Shown piece by piece: positions 37,920 through 47,548 of a stretch of 64,000 bases of DNA. The DNA lies in the NCBI GenBank assembly GCA_963773085.1, contig CAVYZS010000002.1:175672-239671 (forward strand). The letters run 5' to 3'. Source of the DNA: JAENVT01 sp963773085 (GTDB taxonomy: Bacteria; Actinomycetota; Acidimicrobiia; Acidimicrobiales; Ilumatobacteraceae). The notes beneath the pieces were generated by a model. The model was not told the DNA's origin, did no database searches, and saw only the letters and a program-made list of their open reading frames with translations. The position numbers were made by a program, and so were the translations under genes. Each line of letters begins with the position of its first letter. Position 1 is the first letter of the stretch.

Positions 37920-39110
37920 CTACTTGACCATCAAGATGACATCGTCGGGAACAGGAGTGATCGTCGATTCGAGCGGTGGTCCACCGCGGAACACCGACTG
38001 CAGGAAGCGGACTACGAACGTGTCGGTGAGGACATCCGCTCGGTCGATCGGCATGGCACCGGGATCGCATGCCCCGTCGGCAACCCAGTAATCCAGGTAG
38101 TGACAGAACTGACCGAAGGTGAGGTGTCGCGCAGCGACGAGTTCGACTCTGTACAGGGGCCGGCCCGACACGAGTTCCCATGGCCGTGTGACGTGCGGTT
38201 TGATGGTATTCACGTTGTCGTTTGTGCCGACGATCAACATCGTCGGCACGTTGATGGCCGCAAGTTGGGTATCGCTGAGATCCGACGGGTCGGCGCCTGG
38301 TGCGAGCGCCACGATGGCCTTGACCCGCGCGTCCGCGTGATATTCGCCGAGTTCGTTCGAATAGCCGGCAGCGACAGCAAAGGCCGTGAGCCCACCCCTG
38401 GAATGTCCCATGACGGCGATCTTGCCGGCGTCGATATTGGCCGCGAAGCTCGCGGTCTGTTCATCGTCGGAATTGAGCATTTCAGTGATGATCGCGGTCA
38501 CGTCACGGGGTCGATTCAGCCGCGTTTGCGCTCTGCTGGTTGCCACGCTCGGAGGATCGAGACGACTGTCTCCGAGATGGTCGGGTGCGGCAACGATGTA
38601 TCCGTAGCTGGCCAACTCCTCGGCGTATCCCGAGTAGTCGAGACCGGTAGAACCTGCTCCGTGGGAGAGAACGATCAGCGGGAACGGGCCGTTCTTGGAA
38701 ATGCTCGACGGTGGTGCGGTCACGGCGATCGGCGACGGGTACGTGATCCCACGCCCGAATTCGTATACCTGACGGGGCGCTGCTCCCGGGTCGTCGATCG
38801 GGAACCAGACGTACACGGTGAGTTGCCGGTTGCGAGCCGCATCGGTGAGGGCAATGGTCGCAACGCCGACATGGTCCGGACCGGGGCCCTCCACCAGCGG
38901 TAGCGCGGGAGCCGGCACAGTTGCGGCCGTGGCGGCGGGACCGACCTCGCTGCCGACGGAACCTGTCTGCCTGCCCGCTGCGGCGCATGACACCGTCAGC
39001 AATCCGACGACCGTAACCACGAAACGTGAGCAACGACGCCAAGGAATAGCCGCTGAGTCTTCCACGTGCTCGCTAGCCGACCACGCGTCGGGCCTGACAT
39101 CGCGGTTCAT
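37920..39110 (-). CDS. Alpha/beta hydrolase lipoprotein (PAF-acetylhydrolase/dienelactone hydrolase-like)
   Basis: This is a 396-aa protein from ATG 39110; GTG 39065 is an alternative that would shorten the signal peptide and avoid overlap with the upstream gene. Residues about 30-47 form a signal sequence ending in the lipobox LTVSC. The catalytic domain contains the oxyanion motif VLSHGAGSTGLDYSGYAEEL, YIVAAPDHLGDS, the nucleophile elbow VMGHSRGGLTAF, an Asp near LIVGTNDNVN and His in VAARHLTFGQFC. This layout resembles platelet-activating-factor acetylhydrolase/cutinase-like lipases. It is probably exported and membrane-anchored; the ester substrate is unknown. Confidence 0.85.
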   Translation of the reverse strand: MNRDVRPDAWSASEHVEDSAAIPWRRCSRFVVTVVGLLTVSCAAAGRQTGSVGSEVGPAATAATVPAPALPLVEGPGPDHVGVATIALTDAARNRQLTVYVWFPIDDPGAAPRQVYEFGRGITYPSPIAVTAPPSSISKNGPFPLIVLSHGAGSTGLDYSGYAEELASYGYIVAAPDHLGDSRLDPPSVATSRAQTRLNRPRDVTAIITEMLNSDDEQTASFAANIDAGKIAVMGHSRGGLTAFAVAAGYSNELGEYHADARVKAIVALAPGADPSDLSDTQLAAINVPTMLIVGTNDNVNTIKPHVTRPWELVSGRPLYRVELVAARHLTFGQFCHYLDYWVADGACDPGAMPIDRADVLTDTFVVRFLQSVFRGGPPLESTITPVPDDVILMVK

Positions 39111-39895
39111 ATGAATGAGCGATGTGGGTTCGACCCCATTCGCGGTCGGCATCGCCTTCTTTTGAGGCACGGTGGTGTTTCCGTAACGCTTCACGACTGG
39201 TGAGTTGCTGCAGGCGCTGTTTTTGCCGGGGCCTGAACCCTCCGGTGAGGGTGGTGAAGGCCTTTGTGAGTTCGCTCACGGAGTTTGCGGGTAGTTGGGG
39301 GACACCTTCGCGTGTCGACGTCCATCAGACCCCAAGCGATGATCTGGGCCAGTTGTTCAGAGCCTTGCTCGCTTGATTCCATTCCGGTTCCGCCCCACCA
39401 GATTGTGAGCCCACGCAACTCGAGGAAGGCTTGGCGGTTCACTCTTCCTGATGTGTCGTCCCACGCGTGTGCGAACTCGTGAAGCACGGTGCGCCTGCTG
39501 ATAAAGCAGAAGTCGATGGAGCGCCGACCGACGTGGTAAAGCGCGGCCTTGCCTTCGCAGAAGTTGGGGAACGAGATCTTCAGATTGAAGATTTGCAGAC
39601 CTGCATCGAGGAAGCGATCGATCGCCCACACAATGAATTCGTGAGCTTTCGGAGTCGGCTGATCGACAAAGGTGATCACAGGCCGGGCCGTGGCAACCCG
39701 CGAAAGTGGTCCGGGCTGCGGCGTTGTATGTGCTGGCGTCGCGCTCACCGGCGGCGGCTGGGCGTTGTTGATGTCGGCACCATGCCCGACGGCCATCATT
39801 GACAGCCCAATCAGGGCTGCGGCACAAGTTGAACGGTGGTGGCAGTTAGTGTTCCATTGCGTGCTTCGTTCGAGGTTGTCACGAGACCTCGGCAT
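39073..39895 (-). pseudogene. Secreted HEFAH metalloprotease-like protein, frameshifted near 39312
   Basis: ATG 39895 has GGGAG about 9 bases upstream. The N-terminus has a hydrophobic signal-like stretch (CAAALIGLSMMAVGHG) and a Pro/Thr linker. The main domain contains FCEGKAALYHVGRRSIDFCF, the zinc-type motif VLHEFAHAWDD and EQGSEQLAQIIAWGLMDVD. One extra base near 39312 then disrupts the frame. Corrected, it continues as VPQLPANSVSELTKAFTTLT and GGFRPRQKQRLQQL to about 39073. It is a secreted zinc-peptidase-like protein of unknown specificity; the HExxH motif plus a following Glu supports metal binding. Confidence 0.7.
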
Positions 39896-39899
39896 GGCG

Positions 39900-40232
39900 T
39901 TCTCTCCCTTCTGCGACACATACAACGGCTCGTACCGGCCCTCATCCGACAGCGGTCGAACATCGACATCCCAAGCGGCAACCGCACTGCACCACCAGCG
40001 CGCCGGGCCCGGGCGGCTGCGCCATGCCTCCCGATCCACGTCGGCGGGTTGAGTGCCGGTCGGTGGGCGCCCCAAACCGCTGGGCGGCGGCGGTCGCCTC
40101 CTGCAACAGTGCGACGTGGGCGTTGAACGATCCAAGTACGTCCCAAGCGGCACGACCGTGTGCATCGCTGGTTTCGAACCGTCGGCGCGCCTGCCACGTC
40201 GCCCTGTTGAGATTCCAAGTCACTATCCGCAC
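39900..40232 (-). pseudogene. Endonuclease/exonuclease/phosphatase-family N-terminal fragment
   Basis: ATG 40232 opens with MRIVTWNLNRATWQARRRFE and then HVALLQEATAAAQRFG, the typical N-terminus of the EEP superfamily (the N and E metal-binding residues are visible). After about 55 residues the frame degenerates. Another frame resumes with WCSAVAAWDVDVRPLSDE up to the start of the next gene. The C-terminal two-thirds, including the catalytic Asp/His, is absent. It is a truncated remnant. Confidence 0.6.
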
Positions 40233-40438
40233 CCCACCACGATATGACGTGGGTCCACGGCGTGGGGCAGGACGTATCTCGCCACGACCGAGCTCTCATC
40301 CCCCGGACTCGCCTTGCAGCGATCTCCCGCCGCGTCGACCGAAGGCCGGTCGCTCGGCAACAGGTCGACGTTAGCGTGATCCGGCAGAGGGAGAGTGTGG
40401 CTCGGTCACGTCGAGCTACCCCGAAGGAACGGAGGACG

Positions 40439-41158
40439 TCATGTCATCGATGACATCGGAGGAGCGCGATGCCACCATCGCCGTCGCGCACGGCGTCGTT
40501 CGATTCCATAGGAGTCGGTGTATCCGAGGCCATCGGGCAGCTCGAGGTCCGGACCCTTGAGCACCGTCTCGAGCGCGCCGAACAACTCGGAACCTTCGCG
40601 GCTGGTTTGCACCATCAACTCGTCCGTCACCGAGTTGTCGACGCCCAGGTGAGGCGACAGGGTGCTCATCGAGGCGTTGTTCCAACAGGCATGCACGATC
40701 CGGAGTTCGCCGAGGTCCAACCACAACGGCAGTGTCTTGAACCAGGCGATGTAGTCGCGATGCGTCGCAGAACCTTCACCGACCTGATCCAAGAACATGT
40801 GATGCTGATGACGGTTGTCGGGTCCCCACTTTCCGCCGTGCGGACGCAGAAACTCGCCCGGATCGTCAGGATCGGGCGTCGCCCAGGCGATCGCGTTGAA
40901 CTCGTGATTGCCCATGATCATCTGGGCGCGGCCGGCCGTAACCATCGCTCGAGCGATGTCCACGGTTCGTCGCTGCGAGGGCCCAAGGTCGATCAGATCA
41001 CCAATGAAGATCACCTGTCGGCCGTGGGGGTGGGCCCACCCACAGTCTTCGCGGTAGCCGAGGACTGCCAGCAGACCTTCCAACTTGTCTGCCTGACCGT
41101 GAATGTCGCCAACCACGTCGAAGCCAGCCAACGATGATCTGCAATGGTTTGAACTCAA
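40439..41158 (-). CDS. Metallophosphoesterase, possibly C-terminally truncated
   Basis: This is a 239-aa protein. TTG 41158 is supported by GAGGAG about 6 bases upstream. It carries the calcineurin-like phosphoesterase set: FDVVGDIHGQADKLEGLL, IFIGDLIDLGPSQRRTVDI, IMGNHEFNAIAW and IVHACWN. This resembles bacterial PPP-like serine/threonine or diadenosine-polyphosphate phosphatases, which use two metal ions. Related proteins run about 80 residues longer; here the sequence ends shortly after YGIERRRARRRWW in an unrelated tail, so the C-terminus may be lost. The motifs needed for metal binding are present except possibly the last His. Confidence 0.75.
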   Translation of the reverse strand: MSSNHCRSSLAGFDVVGDIHGQADKLEGLLAVLGYREDCGWAHPHGRQVIFIGDLIDLGPSQRRTVDIARAMVTAGRAQMIMGNHEFNAIAWATPDPDDPGEFLRPHGGKWGPDNRHQHHMFLDQVGEGSATHRDYIAWFKTLPLWLDLGELRIVHACWNNASMSTLSPHLGVDNSVTDELMVQTSREGSELFGALETVLKGPDLELPDGLGYTDSYGIERRRARRRWWHRAPPMSSMT

Positions 41159-41256
41159 TCTGTTCTCCTCGACTCGACACTGTTGATCGGCAGCCTCGTC
41201 GGTCGCCTTAAGATTAGGAAGCGCGGACCTTTGTCACTCGTCTGGTACGTCGGCGA

Positions 41257-42364
41257 ATGGAGGAGCTTGGAAAACGGCTTCGACAACGTCTCGCGCTGAG
41301 TCTTCAAGGTCATTCAACGATCAGCGCGATCATGGGTGGCGTGTCGGTGATCAGCGAGGTCGTCACGTTGTCTGCGGCCGAGCGCCGCCGCGCCGCTCTG
41401 CTGCTGGCGGCGAGGCACGCCAATGAGCGCCAACGGTTCCCGCTGCTTCCTGTCGCGTACGACGATCCGGCGCGGGCCGAGGATCTTGTGCGAAGCACTC
41501 TGTCGTTCTGCGATGGTGTCGCCGCAGTCGATGACCGCGGCGACCTCATTGGTTTCCTCACGTCGTTCGATTCAGCTCCCGACCCGACGTCGCCGATGGC
41601 CCGATACGCGCCCGAGCGCTCGTCACTGCACCTCGTCCACGGTCACGCCGTCGCTGGACACGTCGACCCGGGTCCGGTGTACGCGGCCCTGTTCGGCGCG
41701 CTCGCTGCCCGCGCCCTCGACCGTGGCGTCGTCGACCACGTCGTCCACGTGCCAATCGGTCACTCGGCCACGGAGGCGGCATGGGTGGCGCTCGGGTTCG
41801 GCCGGGCTCAACGTCGTCGCGGTGCGCGACCTCGCCCCGCTCGATCGCCCGCGATCGTCCGACGTCGTCGTCCGGGTGGCCACGCCCGATGAGCTCGACG
41901 TCGTCGACCGGCTGGTCGACGAGGAGGCCGTGTTCCACGCCGGCAGCCCGATGTTCCGCCCGTATCGGCGAGACGACACCGCTGACGCGGTCCGAGCCGA
42001 GCTCTCCACCGCGCTGGCCAGCGACGAGCATGGTTTCTTGATTGCTCGTCGCGAGGGAAGCGATGTCGGCGTCGTCTCCGTCGGGCCCGGGCTCGGTTCG
42101 CCGCTATATGTGCCAGACGGCGGCGTCTACATCGCGGCAACCGCGGTGCTGCCCCAATCCCGCGGATCGGGCGCGGGGTCCACGCTCGTTGACGCGGCGT
42201 TGGCCTGGGCCAGGGACCACGGGCACCTCGCCGCGTGCCTGCATTTCACGACAGCGAACGCGACGTCGACGTCGTTCTGGACGGGCATCGGTTTCACGCC
42301 CGTCATGGCCCACATGCGACGGCGACTCGACGAGCGCATCCTCACCAGCCGCCCTCCCGCCTGA
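41257..42364 (+). pseudogene. Tandem-GNAT acetyltransferase, single frameshift near 41805
   Basis: The first frame (from 41257, or ATG 41332) encodes a degenerate GNAT domain: AAVDDRGDLIGFLTSFDS, then HAVAGHVDPGPVYAALFGAL and HSATEAAWVALGFG. A GGG run at 41804-41806 contains one extra G. Removing it joins to LNVVAVRDLAPLDRP and a second, canonical GNAT domain: VRVATPDELDVVDRLVDEEA, YIAATAVLPQSRGSGAGSTL (acetyl-CoA loop) and TTANATSTSFWTGIGFTPV. Corrected length is about 340-368 aa, typical for two-domain GNATs. The acceptor substrate is unknown. Either a recent lesion or a homopolymer error separates the domains. Confidence 0.75.
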
Positions 42365-42597
42365 CACATGACGAGTCGCTCAGAACGACGCGGCCGAGAC
42401 GGGCGACTCGACTCGCACATCGGCGCGTCTCCGACCCGGCGTTCGGGGATACTGCAACTCGGCTGCTCCCTCCCCGGCTGCAATCTCGGTTCGGCAGCTG
42501 TTGACCACGTACGACCCGGCGAATTAGTGTCTCGCGGGCTTCCGCGAGTGCGACCGAATGGCCGGATCTGGAACCACGACCACGGGAGGCCGGTTTC

Positions 42598-43890
42598 ATG
42601 GCCCAACCCCTCTACATGCTTGCATTCGCGCCGACTCTTCTCATGCTTTGGGCGTGTGCTGTTCGCATGAGCCGGACCGCCGAGCTCACGGGACGGCTGT
42701 TCGGTCGCAGCACGACACAGCTCTTCGCGGGGGGAATGATGATTCTGGGCGCCATGCTCGCCATGGCGATGTGCTGGATGCTCGACATCCCGCTCGAGAA
42801 GTCACCGAGTGCAGCACCACGCGACGTCGTGAAGTTCGGGCTGTTGTTCTTTGCCGCGGGGCTGATCGTGGCGCTCGGCGCCACAGCGGTCATCCACTTG
42901 GTTCCGCAGCGGAGTCGACGCTCCGGCCCCAATCGACGAGCGAACAGCGTGCTCTTCGGGTTCACCTATTACATGTCGAAGGTGGCCAGGATCGTGCTCC
43001 TGGCCTTCCTCGCCTTCATCTTCCTCGTGGTGCTCGTTGAAGGCCCGCGATCGTTCAGGCGGGGGGATTGGCCGGTGTTCCTCGTCTTCCTTGTCGTCGC
43101 CCTTCCTCTCCTGACGTGGGGGACGATCCATTACACCGGCAAGGCGCGGCGCATGATGTCGTCCTACGCGAAGCGGCGGCGTTTGGTGCGACCGAACTCA
43201 ACCGACGACCGGCCACGCGTTCTCTACCTCCGACCGTTCACCGAGGAGCATCGTCTGTTTGCGGGGTCGCAGACGTTCGAGGCTTTCCTAGGCGACGAGA
43301 TCGCCGAGCGAGTGGGGCCGCTCGTTGCACTGGGTAACCCGATGGACAGGATCATGCCCGAGGGAGCCGAACGCCACTACTACGACGATGACGAGTGGCA
43401 GCGCGCCGTCGAGGCGCTGGTGTCTCGCGCCCCCTGCATCGTGGGTGTCACGAGTGCATCCGCCAACACTGCGTGGGAGCTCAGGCGAGTACGAGAACTC
43501 GGACTCGACGGGCGCCTCTACCTGCTCTCGCCACCCCACACGCAGACCGTGCCGGCTGGGCGTGCCGCGTCACGCGTGCCACACGGACGGATCGGCCGCG
43601 CCGCTTCACTCGCCGGGCGGTCCATGCTGTCGCTGCTCGCGCAGGACACGGACGCGCTGGCCAGGGACCTGTCCTTCGGACAGCTCCCTGGCGCGCTGTC
43701 ACCGGTCGGCTTGACCACGTGGGACGCGTTCGTGGCCACCCTCGTCTCGTGCGGCTATACGGTCGATCTGCCCGACCCCGGTCCGGGGGCCGTGGTCGGG
43801 TTCGAGGCGGGTGGCAATGCCGTTCTCCTCGCCCGTGGAGCTACCGCAGCGACGGATTACGTGCGACCGATCGTCAGCCGCAGCGGCTGA
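42598..43890 (+). CDS. Membrane protein with cytoplasmic TIR-like domain
   Basis: This is a 430-aa protein from ATG 42598, with GGGAGG about 9 bases upstream. The N-terminal 180 residues hold about five membrane helices (YMLAFAPTLLMLWACAV, MMILGAMLAMAMCWM, FGLLFFAAGLIVALG, IVLLAFLAFIFLVVL, FLVFLVVALPLLTW). After a basic segment, residues about 200-430 form a soluble alpha/beta domain: RVLYLRPFTEEHRLFAG, ERVGPLVALGNPMDRIMPEG, APCIVGVTSASANTAWELRR and GRLYLLSPP. The repeating strand-helix layout and WE-containing helix resemble TIR-like sensors found in many bacterial membrane proteins of unknown role. Function is unassigned. Confidence 0.75.
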   Translation: MAQPLYMLAFAPTLLMLWACAVRMSRTAELTGRLFGRSTTQLFAGGMMILGAMLAMAMCWMLDIPLEKSPSAAPRDVVKFGLLFFAAGLIVALGATAVIHLVPQRSRRSGPNRRANSVLFGFTYYMSKVARIVLLAFLAFIFLVVLVEGPRSFRRGDWPVFLVFLVVALPLLTWGTIHYTGKARRMMSSYAKRRRLVRPNSTDDRPRVLYLRPFTEEHRLFAGSQTFEAFLGDEIAERVGPLVALGNPMDRIMPEGAERHYYDDDEWQRAVEALVSRAPCIVGVTSASANTAWELRRVRELGLDGRLYLLSPPHTQTVPAGRAASRVPHGRIGRAASLAGRSMLSLLAQDTDALARDLSFGQLPGALSPVGLTTWDAFVATLVSCGYTVDLPDPGPGAVVGFEAGGNAVLLARGATAATDYVRPIVSRSG

Positions 43891-44151
43891 GGTGCGCCCA
43901 ACGGAGGATGGTCAGATTGGTGCTACAGCCGGGTGGGCAGGTTAGCGGAGCAACGCGGTGCGGGCACGCCAACGCGAACGACGAACTCATCGAGGCTGCC
44001 TGCGCGGAGATCGCCGAGCGCGGCGGCCGCTAGCGGCTGCGCCCGTGAACGGCATCCCGTTACCGGAGCCCACCGAGGACGCAGGAGTTCCTGACGTAGC
44101 GGTTGGAACAGCGATTGGTAGTTGCCGTCGCCGTTTGGCAGGCTGTTCGCC

Positions 44152-44943
44152 GTGAACGGCGCTCTTGTCGGTGATGCTGCGGCGGAGTTGCGCGACATGC
44201 GGGCGAAGCGTCGAGTGGTGCCCGATCTGCCGTTGGCGCTGCGGCCCGAGACGCTGAGCGACTCGTACGCGATCCAACACCGTGTGGTTGCTGGCCTTGT
44301 GGCGGAGGGTGGCGGCCGGTGCATTGGCTTCAAGGTGGCGTGTACCAACAAGATCGCGCAGGCTGCGTTGCAGATCGATCGACCGGTGTTCGGTCGGTTG
44401 ATGTCGCACAGCACCTCGCCTAGCGGCGTGACGCTCTCGGCCGACCAGTTCACGCATCGCGTCATCGAGGCCGAGTTCGCGTTCCGCGTCGGTGTTGATG
44501 TCGAACCGGTCGATGGTGGCCATACGCAGGCCACGATCGCGGAGCACATCAACGCGCTGATACCGGGCATCGAGATCGTCGATTACCGGTTCGAGTCGTG
44601 GACGGTTGGTGCCCTGCGCGTCGCCGCCGACAACGCGATCCACGGTTGGTGGCTCTGTGGCGAACCGGTCACGGACTGGCGTGGCCACGACCTCGCGGCG
44701 TCGGCCGTGTCGGTCTCCCGTAACGGCGACCTCCTCACGATCGGTTCGGGCGCGGCGGTACTCGGGCATCCGCTCAACGTGATGGCTTGGCTCGCCGATG
44801 AGTTGCCCCGCTTCGGCTTGCGACTGTGTCGCGGCGACGTGGTCACGACCGGCGTCGCCACCGACGTATTCGAGGCCGGCGCGGGTGACTCGTGCGTGGC
44901 CGACTTCGGACCGCTCGGCACCGTCACGGTGACGTTCAACTGA
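44152..44943 (+). CDS. 2-keto-4-pentenoate hydratase / fumarylacetoacetate hydrolase family protein
   Basis: This is a 263-aa protein from GTG 44152; an in-frame start at 44122 is possible. The sequence shows the MhpD-type hydratase pattern: DSYAIQHRVVAGLVAEGGGR, IGFKVACTNKIAQAALQI, the metal-ligand region VIEAEFAFRVG (ExE), IPGIEIVDYRF, AADNAIHGWWLCGEP and VLGHPLNVMAWLADEL. Family members hydrate 2-hydroxypenta-2,4-dienoate or decarboxylate 4-oxalocrotonate in meta-cleavage pathways for aromatics. No other meta-cleavage genes are nearby, so its pathway is uncertain. Length and motifs are complete. Confidence 0.88.
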   Translation: MNGALVGDAAAELRDMRAKRRVVPDLPLALRPETLSDSYAIQHRVVAGLVAEGGGRCIGFKVACTNKIAQAALQIDRPVFGRLMSHSTSPSGVTLSADQFTHRVIEAEFAFRVGVDVEPVDGGHTQATIAEHINALIPGIEIVDYRFESWTVGALRVAADNAIHGWWLCGEPVTDWRGHDLAASAVSVSRNGDLLTIGSGAAVLGHPLNVMAWLADELPRFGLRLCRGDVVTTGVATDVFEAGAGDSCVADFGPLGTVTVTFN

Positions 44944-45517
44944 CGACGAGCTGGACCGCCGACGCACGTCCAACCCCGGGCGAACAGCTCGCTACGGATC
45001 GCCGATACTGGCAACCAGTGTGGTGTGGGCCGTCAGGCCGTCTTCGACGGCCGCACGCGTGCCACGCAGTCACGAACTCGATCGCATCCGCCGCCGTGAC
45101 CCGGGGGGAATCGCGTGCACACCCATGTGCCGCGATGGATGATCTTGAGCGACAGGAGTCCAACGACTGGCCGGAGCACGCCGGAGTGTCTGACATCGGG
45201 GCATCCGGCATTAGTTTCTTTCGCCGGGGCAGGCGTCCCGAAGTGCGGTTCCGGCACGCATGACATCGACGCAAAACTGCGGACTCCGCATCGACTTGAT
45301 GCGCGCCGACTTCGAGGGAGGACTGCAGGGCATTTTCTTCACGAATATCCGTGCGTCCAGACCAAATCGGCCTCTGTATAGAGACGATGAGAACGTCAGA
45401 GGCCGACATCAGCCCGCGAGATGTAGGCGCAGAAAGAAAGCGCCGATGGACGGTGAAAGATGGGATGAACGTTCGTACAGCCGGGGCCGCGAGCCGCATC
45501 ATCCCAGCTCAACTAGT
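44944..45517. other. No gene recognised
   Basis: About 570 bases ahead of att copy C. The frame 45260-45589 (plus) contains LRIDLMRADFEGGLQGIFFT, which looks somewhat protein-like, but it has no ribosome binding site and runs into the att repeat. Nothing else is seen. Confidence 0.4.
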
Positions 45518-45645
45518 GCGCCCCCTGGGTTTCGAACCCAGAACCTGCGGATTAAGAGTCGGTTCAGGGCTGTTTCTGACCGTCCCTGACAGTCCCGGAC
45601 AGGCCCGCTGCCAGGGGTTTCAGTCGCTGACCGTGTCTGACCGTC
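45518..45645. repeat. tRNA-Lys attachment-site repeat, copy C, left part
   Basis: It starts with GCGCCCCCTGGGTTTCGAAC and the tRNA-Lys 3' half to 45559, identical in this part to copy B. Repeats of CTGACCGTC/CTGACAGTC follow up to ACCGTC at 45640-45645, where the IS256 element begins. The remainder of the repeat resumes at 47042. Confidence 0.8.
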
Positions 45646-47041
45646 GACAGCGTCCCGTGGAGTGGTGGGAATCGTTGGTGTGATTCCTGGTGGCGTCAGT
45701 TGATGGCGAGCATCTCTGTTGCTGACGCGGTGTCAGTATCGCGCGTCGGGTAGAGCTTGGCCATCGAGTGCTCCGACAGGTAATGGCGGTGGGTGGCCCA
45801 GTCGTCGTGTTGCTCGGCGAGCACAGCGCCGACGAGGCGCACGATGGCCGGGTTGTTCGGGAAGATCTGCACGACGTTGGTGCGTCGCTTGATCTCTTTG
45901 TTCAACCGCTCGAGGGGGTTGTTCGACCAGATCTTTCGCCAGTGGTCCGGCGGGAATGCCGAGAAGGCGAGCACGTCACCTTTGGCGCTGTCCATCAGCT
46001 CTTTCACTTTCGGGAACTGGCGAGAGAACATGTCCGCAGTGCGGTCCCAGGCGGCCGAGATCTCCTCCGGGTTGGGATGCACGAACACCGTCCGCAGCGC
46101 AGCAGCGACGACGTCTTGGTGGCCTTTGGGGACCCGGGCCAGCACGTTGCGGGCGAAGTGAACGCGGCACCGCTGCCAGCTGGCGCCCTGCAATGTTTTG
46201 CGTGCTGCGGCTTTCAAGCCTTCGTGAGCGTCAGAGATCACCAGACGCACACCGCTCAAGCCGCGGCGGCGTAGCGAGCGCAGGAACTCGGTCCAGAACG
46301 TCTCGTCTTCGGAGTCGCCAACGGCGATCCCGAGGACCTCACGGTCGCCGTTAGCGGTGATCCCGGTGGCGATCACCACCGCCCGAGAGACGACCTGGTG
46401 CAAGTCGGTGTCGCGGGCCTTGACATAGGTCGCGTCGAGATACACGTAGGGAAACTCGATGTGACCGAGGCTGCGGTTGCGGAAGGCGTCGACTTCGACA
46501 TCGAGCCGGGCGCAGATCCTCGATACCTGCGATTTGGAGATCCCCGAATCGATCCCCAGCGCTTGCACCAAATCGTCGACCGAGCGAGTCGACACGCCCT
46601 CGACGTAGGCCTGCATGATCACGGCGTGCAACGCCTGATCGATGCGCCGACGCGGCGCCAACAAGCTCGGAAAGAAGCTGCCATGAGACAGCTTCGGGAT
46701 CTTCAACTCGATATCGCCGGCCTGCGTGGCCAACAGCCGAGATCGGTGACCGTTGCGTTCATTGACACGGGTCTCGGTGCGCTCATACGCCTTGGCGCCG
46801 ATCACCTCGCTGGCTTCGAGCTCGATCAACTCTTGCATCACCAGACGCACCGCGTCTCGGATCAGATCGACTCCATCGCCAACGCGCAGCGCCTCAAGAA
46901 GTTCGGACAGGGCAGACTCATCTAGAGCCATCGGGGTGTTCTCCTTCGGTGGGTTCTTGCAGGAACACACCAAGAATCACGCCGATGGCTCACCCACTGG
47001 TGGACCTACCGAAAACCCACCACGCCGCGGGACTCATACAT
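45646..47041. mobile_element. IS256-family insertion sequence inside att copy C
   Basis: About 1.4 kb with imperfect inverted ends: GTCCCGTGGAGTGGTGGGA near the left end and, reverse-complemented, GTCCCGCGGCGTGGTGGGT near the right (16 of 19 identical). The sequence flanking both ends includes ACCGTC (45640-45645 and 47042-47047), a probable part of the target duplication; IS256 elements usually make 8-9 bases, so the outer bases may have drifted. Removing the element rejoins the att repeat exactly as in copies B and D. Confidence 0.85.
45696..46973 (-). CDS. IS256-family transposase
   Basis: This is a 425-aa protein. It has the IS256/mutator signatures: LIELEASEVIGAKAYERTET, RNGHRSRLLATQAGDIELKI, the DDE domain with YVYLDATYVKARD (first Asp), VRLVISDAHEGLKAAARKTL (second Asp), WQRCRVHFARNVLARVPKG (the C-x2-H signature) and NPLERLNKEIKRRTNVVQIF (the Glu). 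Length and all catalytic residues are typical of a functional enzyme. The extended frame starts at 46973; the translation start may be the later ATG before ALDESALSELLEALRVGDG. It fills almost the entire insertion sequence. Confidence 0.95.
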   Translation of the reverse strand: MVCSCKNPPKENTPMALDESALSELLEALRVGDGVDLIRDAVRLVMQELIELEASEVIGAKAYERTETRVNERNGHRSRLLATQAGDIELKIPKLSHGSFFPSLLAPRRRIDQALHAVIMQAYVEGVSTRSVDDLVQALGIDSGISKSQVSRICARLDVEVDAFRNRSLGHIEFPYVYLDATYVKARDTDLHQVVSRAVVIATGITANGDREVLGIAVGDSEDETFWTEFLRSLRRRGLSGVRLVISDAHEGLKAAARKTLQGASWQRCRVHFARNVLARVPKGHQDVVAAALRTVFVHPNPEEISAAWDRTADMFSRQFPKVKELMDSAKGDVLAFSAFPPDHWRKIWSNNPLERLNKEIKRRTNVVQIFPNNPAIVRLVGAVLAEQHDDWATHRHYLSEHSMAKLYPTRDTDTASATEMLAIN

Positions 47042-47120
47042 ACCGTCCCCGACTGTCGCGCCAATAGATGGGATGAAATATGGGATGACAAGACCTGCGG
47101 ATCTGCGAATCCGCAGGTCT
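47042..47120. repeat. tRNA-Lys attachment-site repeat, copy C, right part with hairpin
   Basis: It resumes with ACCGTCCCCGACTGTCGCGC and the block TAGATGGGATGAAATATGGG, then ends with the inverted repeat AGACCTGCGGAT/ATCCGCAGGTCT (47091-47120, 6-base loop). The same hairpin type ends copy A at 6068-6097. Together with 45518-45645 it makes one complete repeat. Confidence 0.75.
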
Positions 47121-47548
47121 CGAAATGTCGACCCAATGTTCACATTGATCCGCGGTTCCACCTCGCCAGTTCGCGCACACTTCGCTTCGAGCCCGGCCAA
47201 CAGCGGCCGTCGGAGCCGAGCGGTACGGGATAACCCCGTGAAGCGCCGATCGCCGGATCGGTGTGCGTTTATCAATGAATCGGTACTGCGTGCGATCGTC
47301 GTTCTGTGTCTTGAGCTCCGACCAATCGGAAACACAGTCTCGCAACGAAGGACTGCATTTCGAATGCCGCATCGCACGGCTTCTGTCGATACTGGCCAAG
47401 CCGCAGTGCACGATGCACATGCCTTACGAGTTGGCGCACGGGTGCGCGCCGCAGCAAGGTAGGCCTGCCGCGATATGGGCACTTCGTTCGCCGCACGTCT
47501 GATGATGGGTCGTGGCGTGCCAGCCGGGGGAAACGATGCTACGGGCCC
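47121..47548. other. No gene recognised
   Basis: About 430 bases. Frames on both strands (47073-47462 plus, 47034-47420 minus) lack ribosome binding sites and domains. Confidence 0.4.

Noticed and set aside
45600..45650. CRISPR-like short repeats in the att regions
   Set aside because: The CTGACCGTC-type units are irregularly spaced, 9-14 bases long and without spacers; they fit integrase arm sites.
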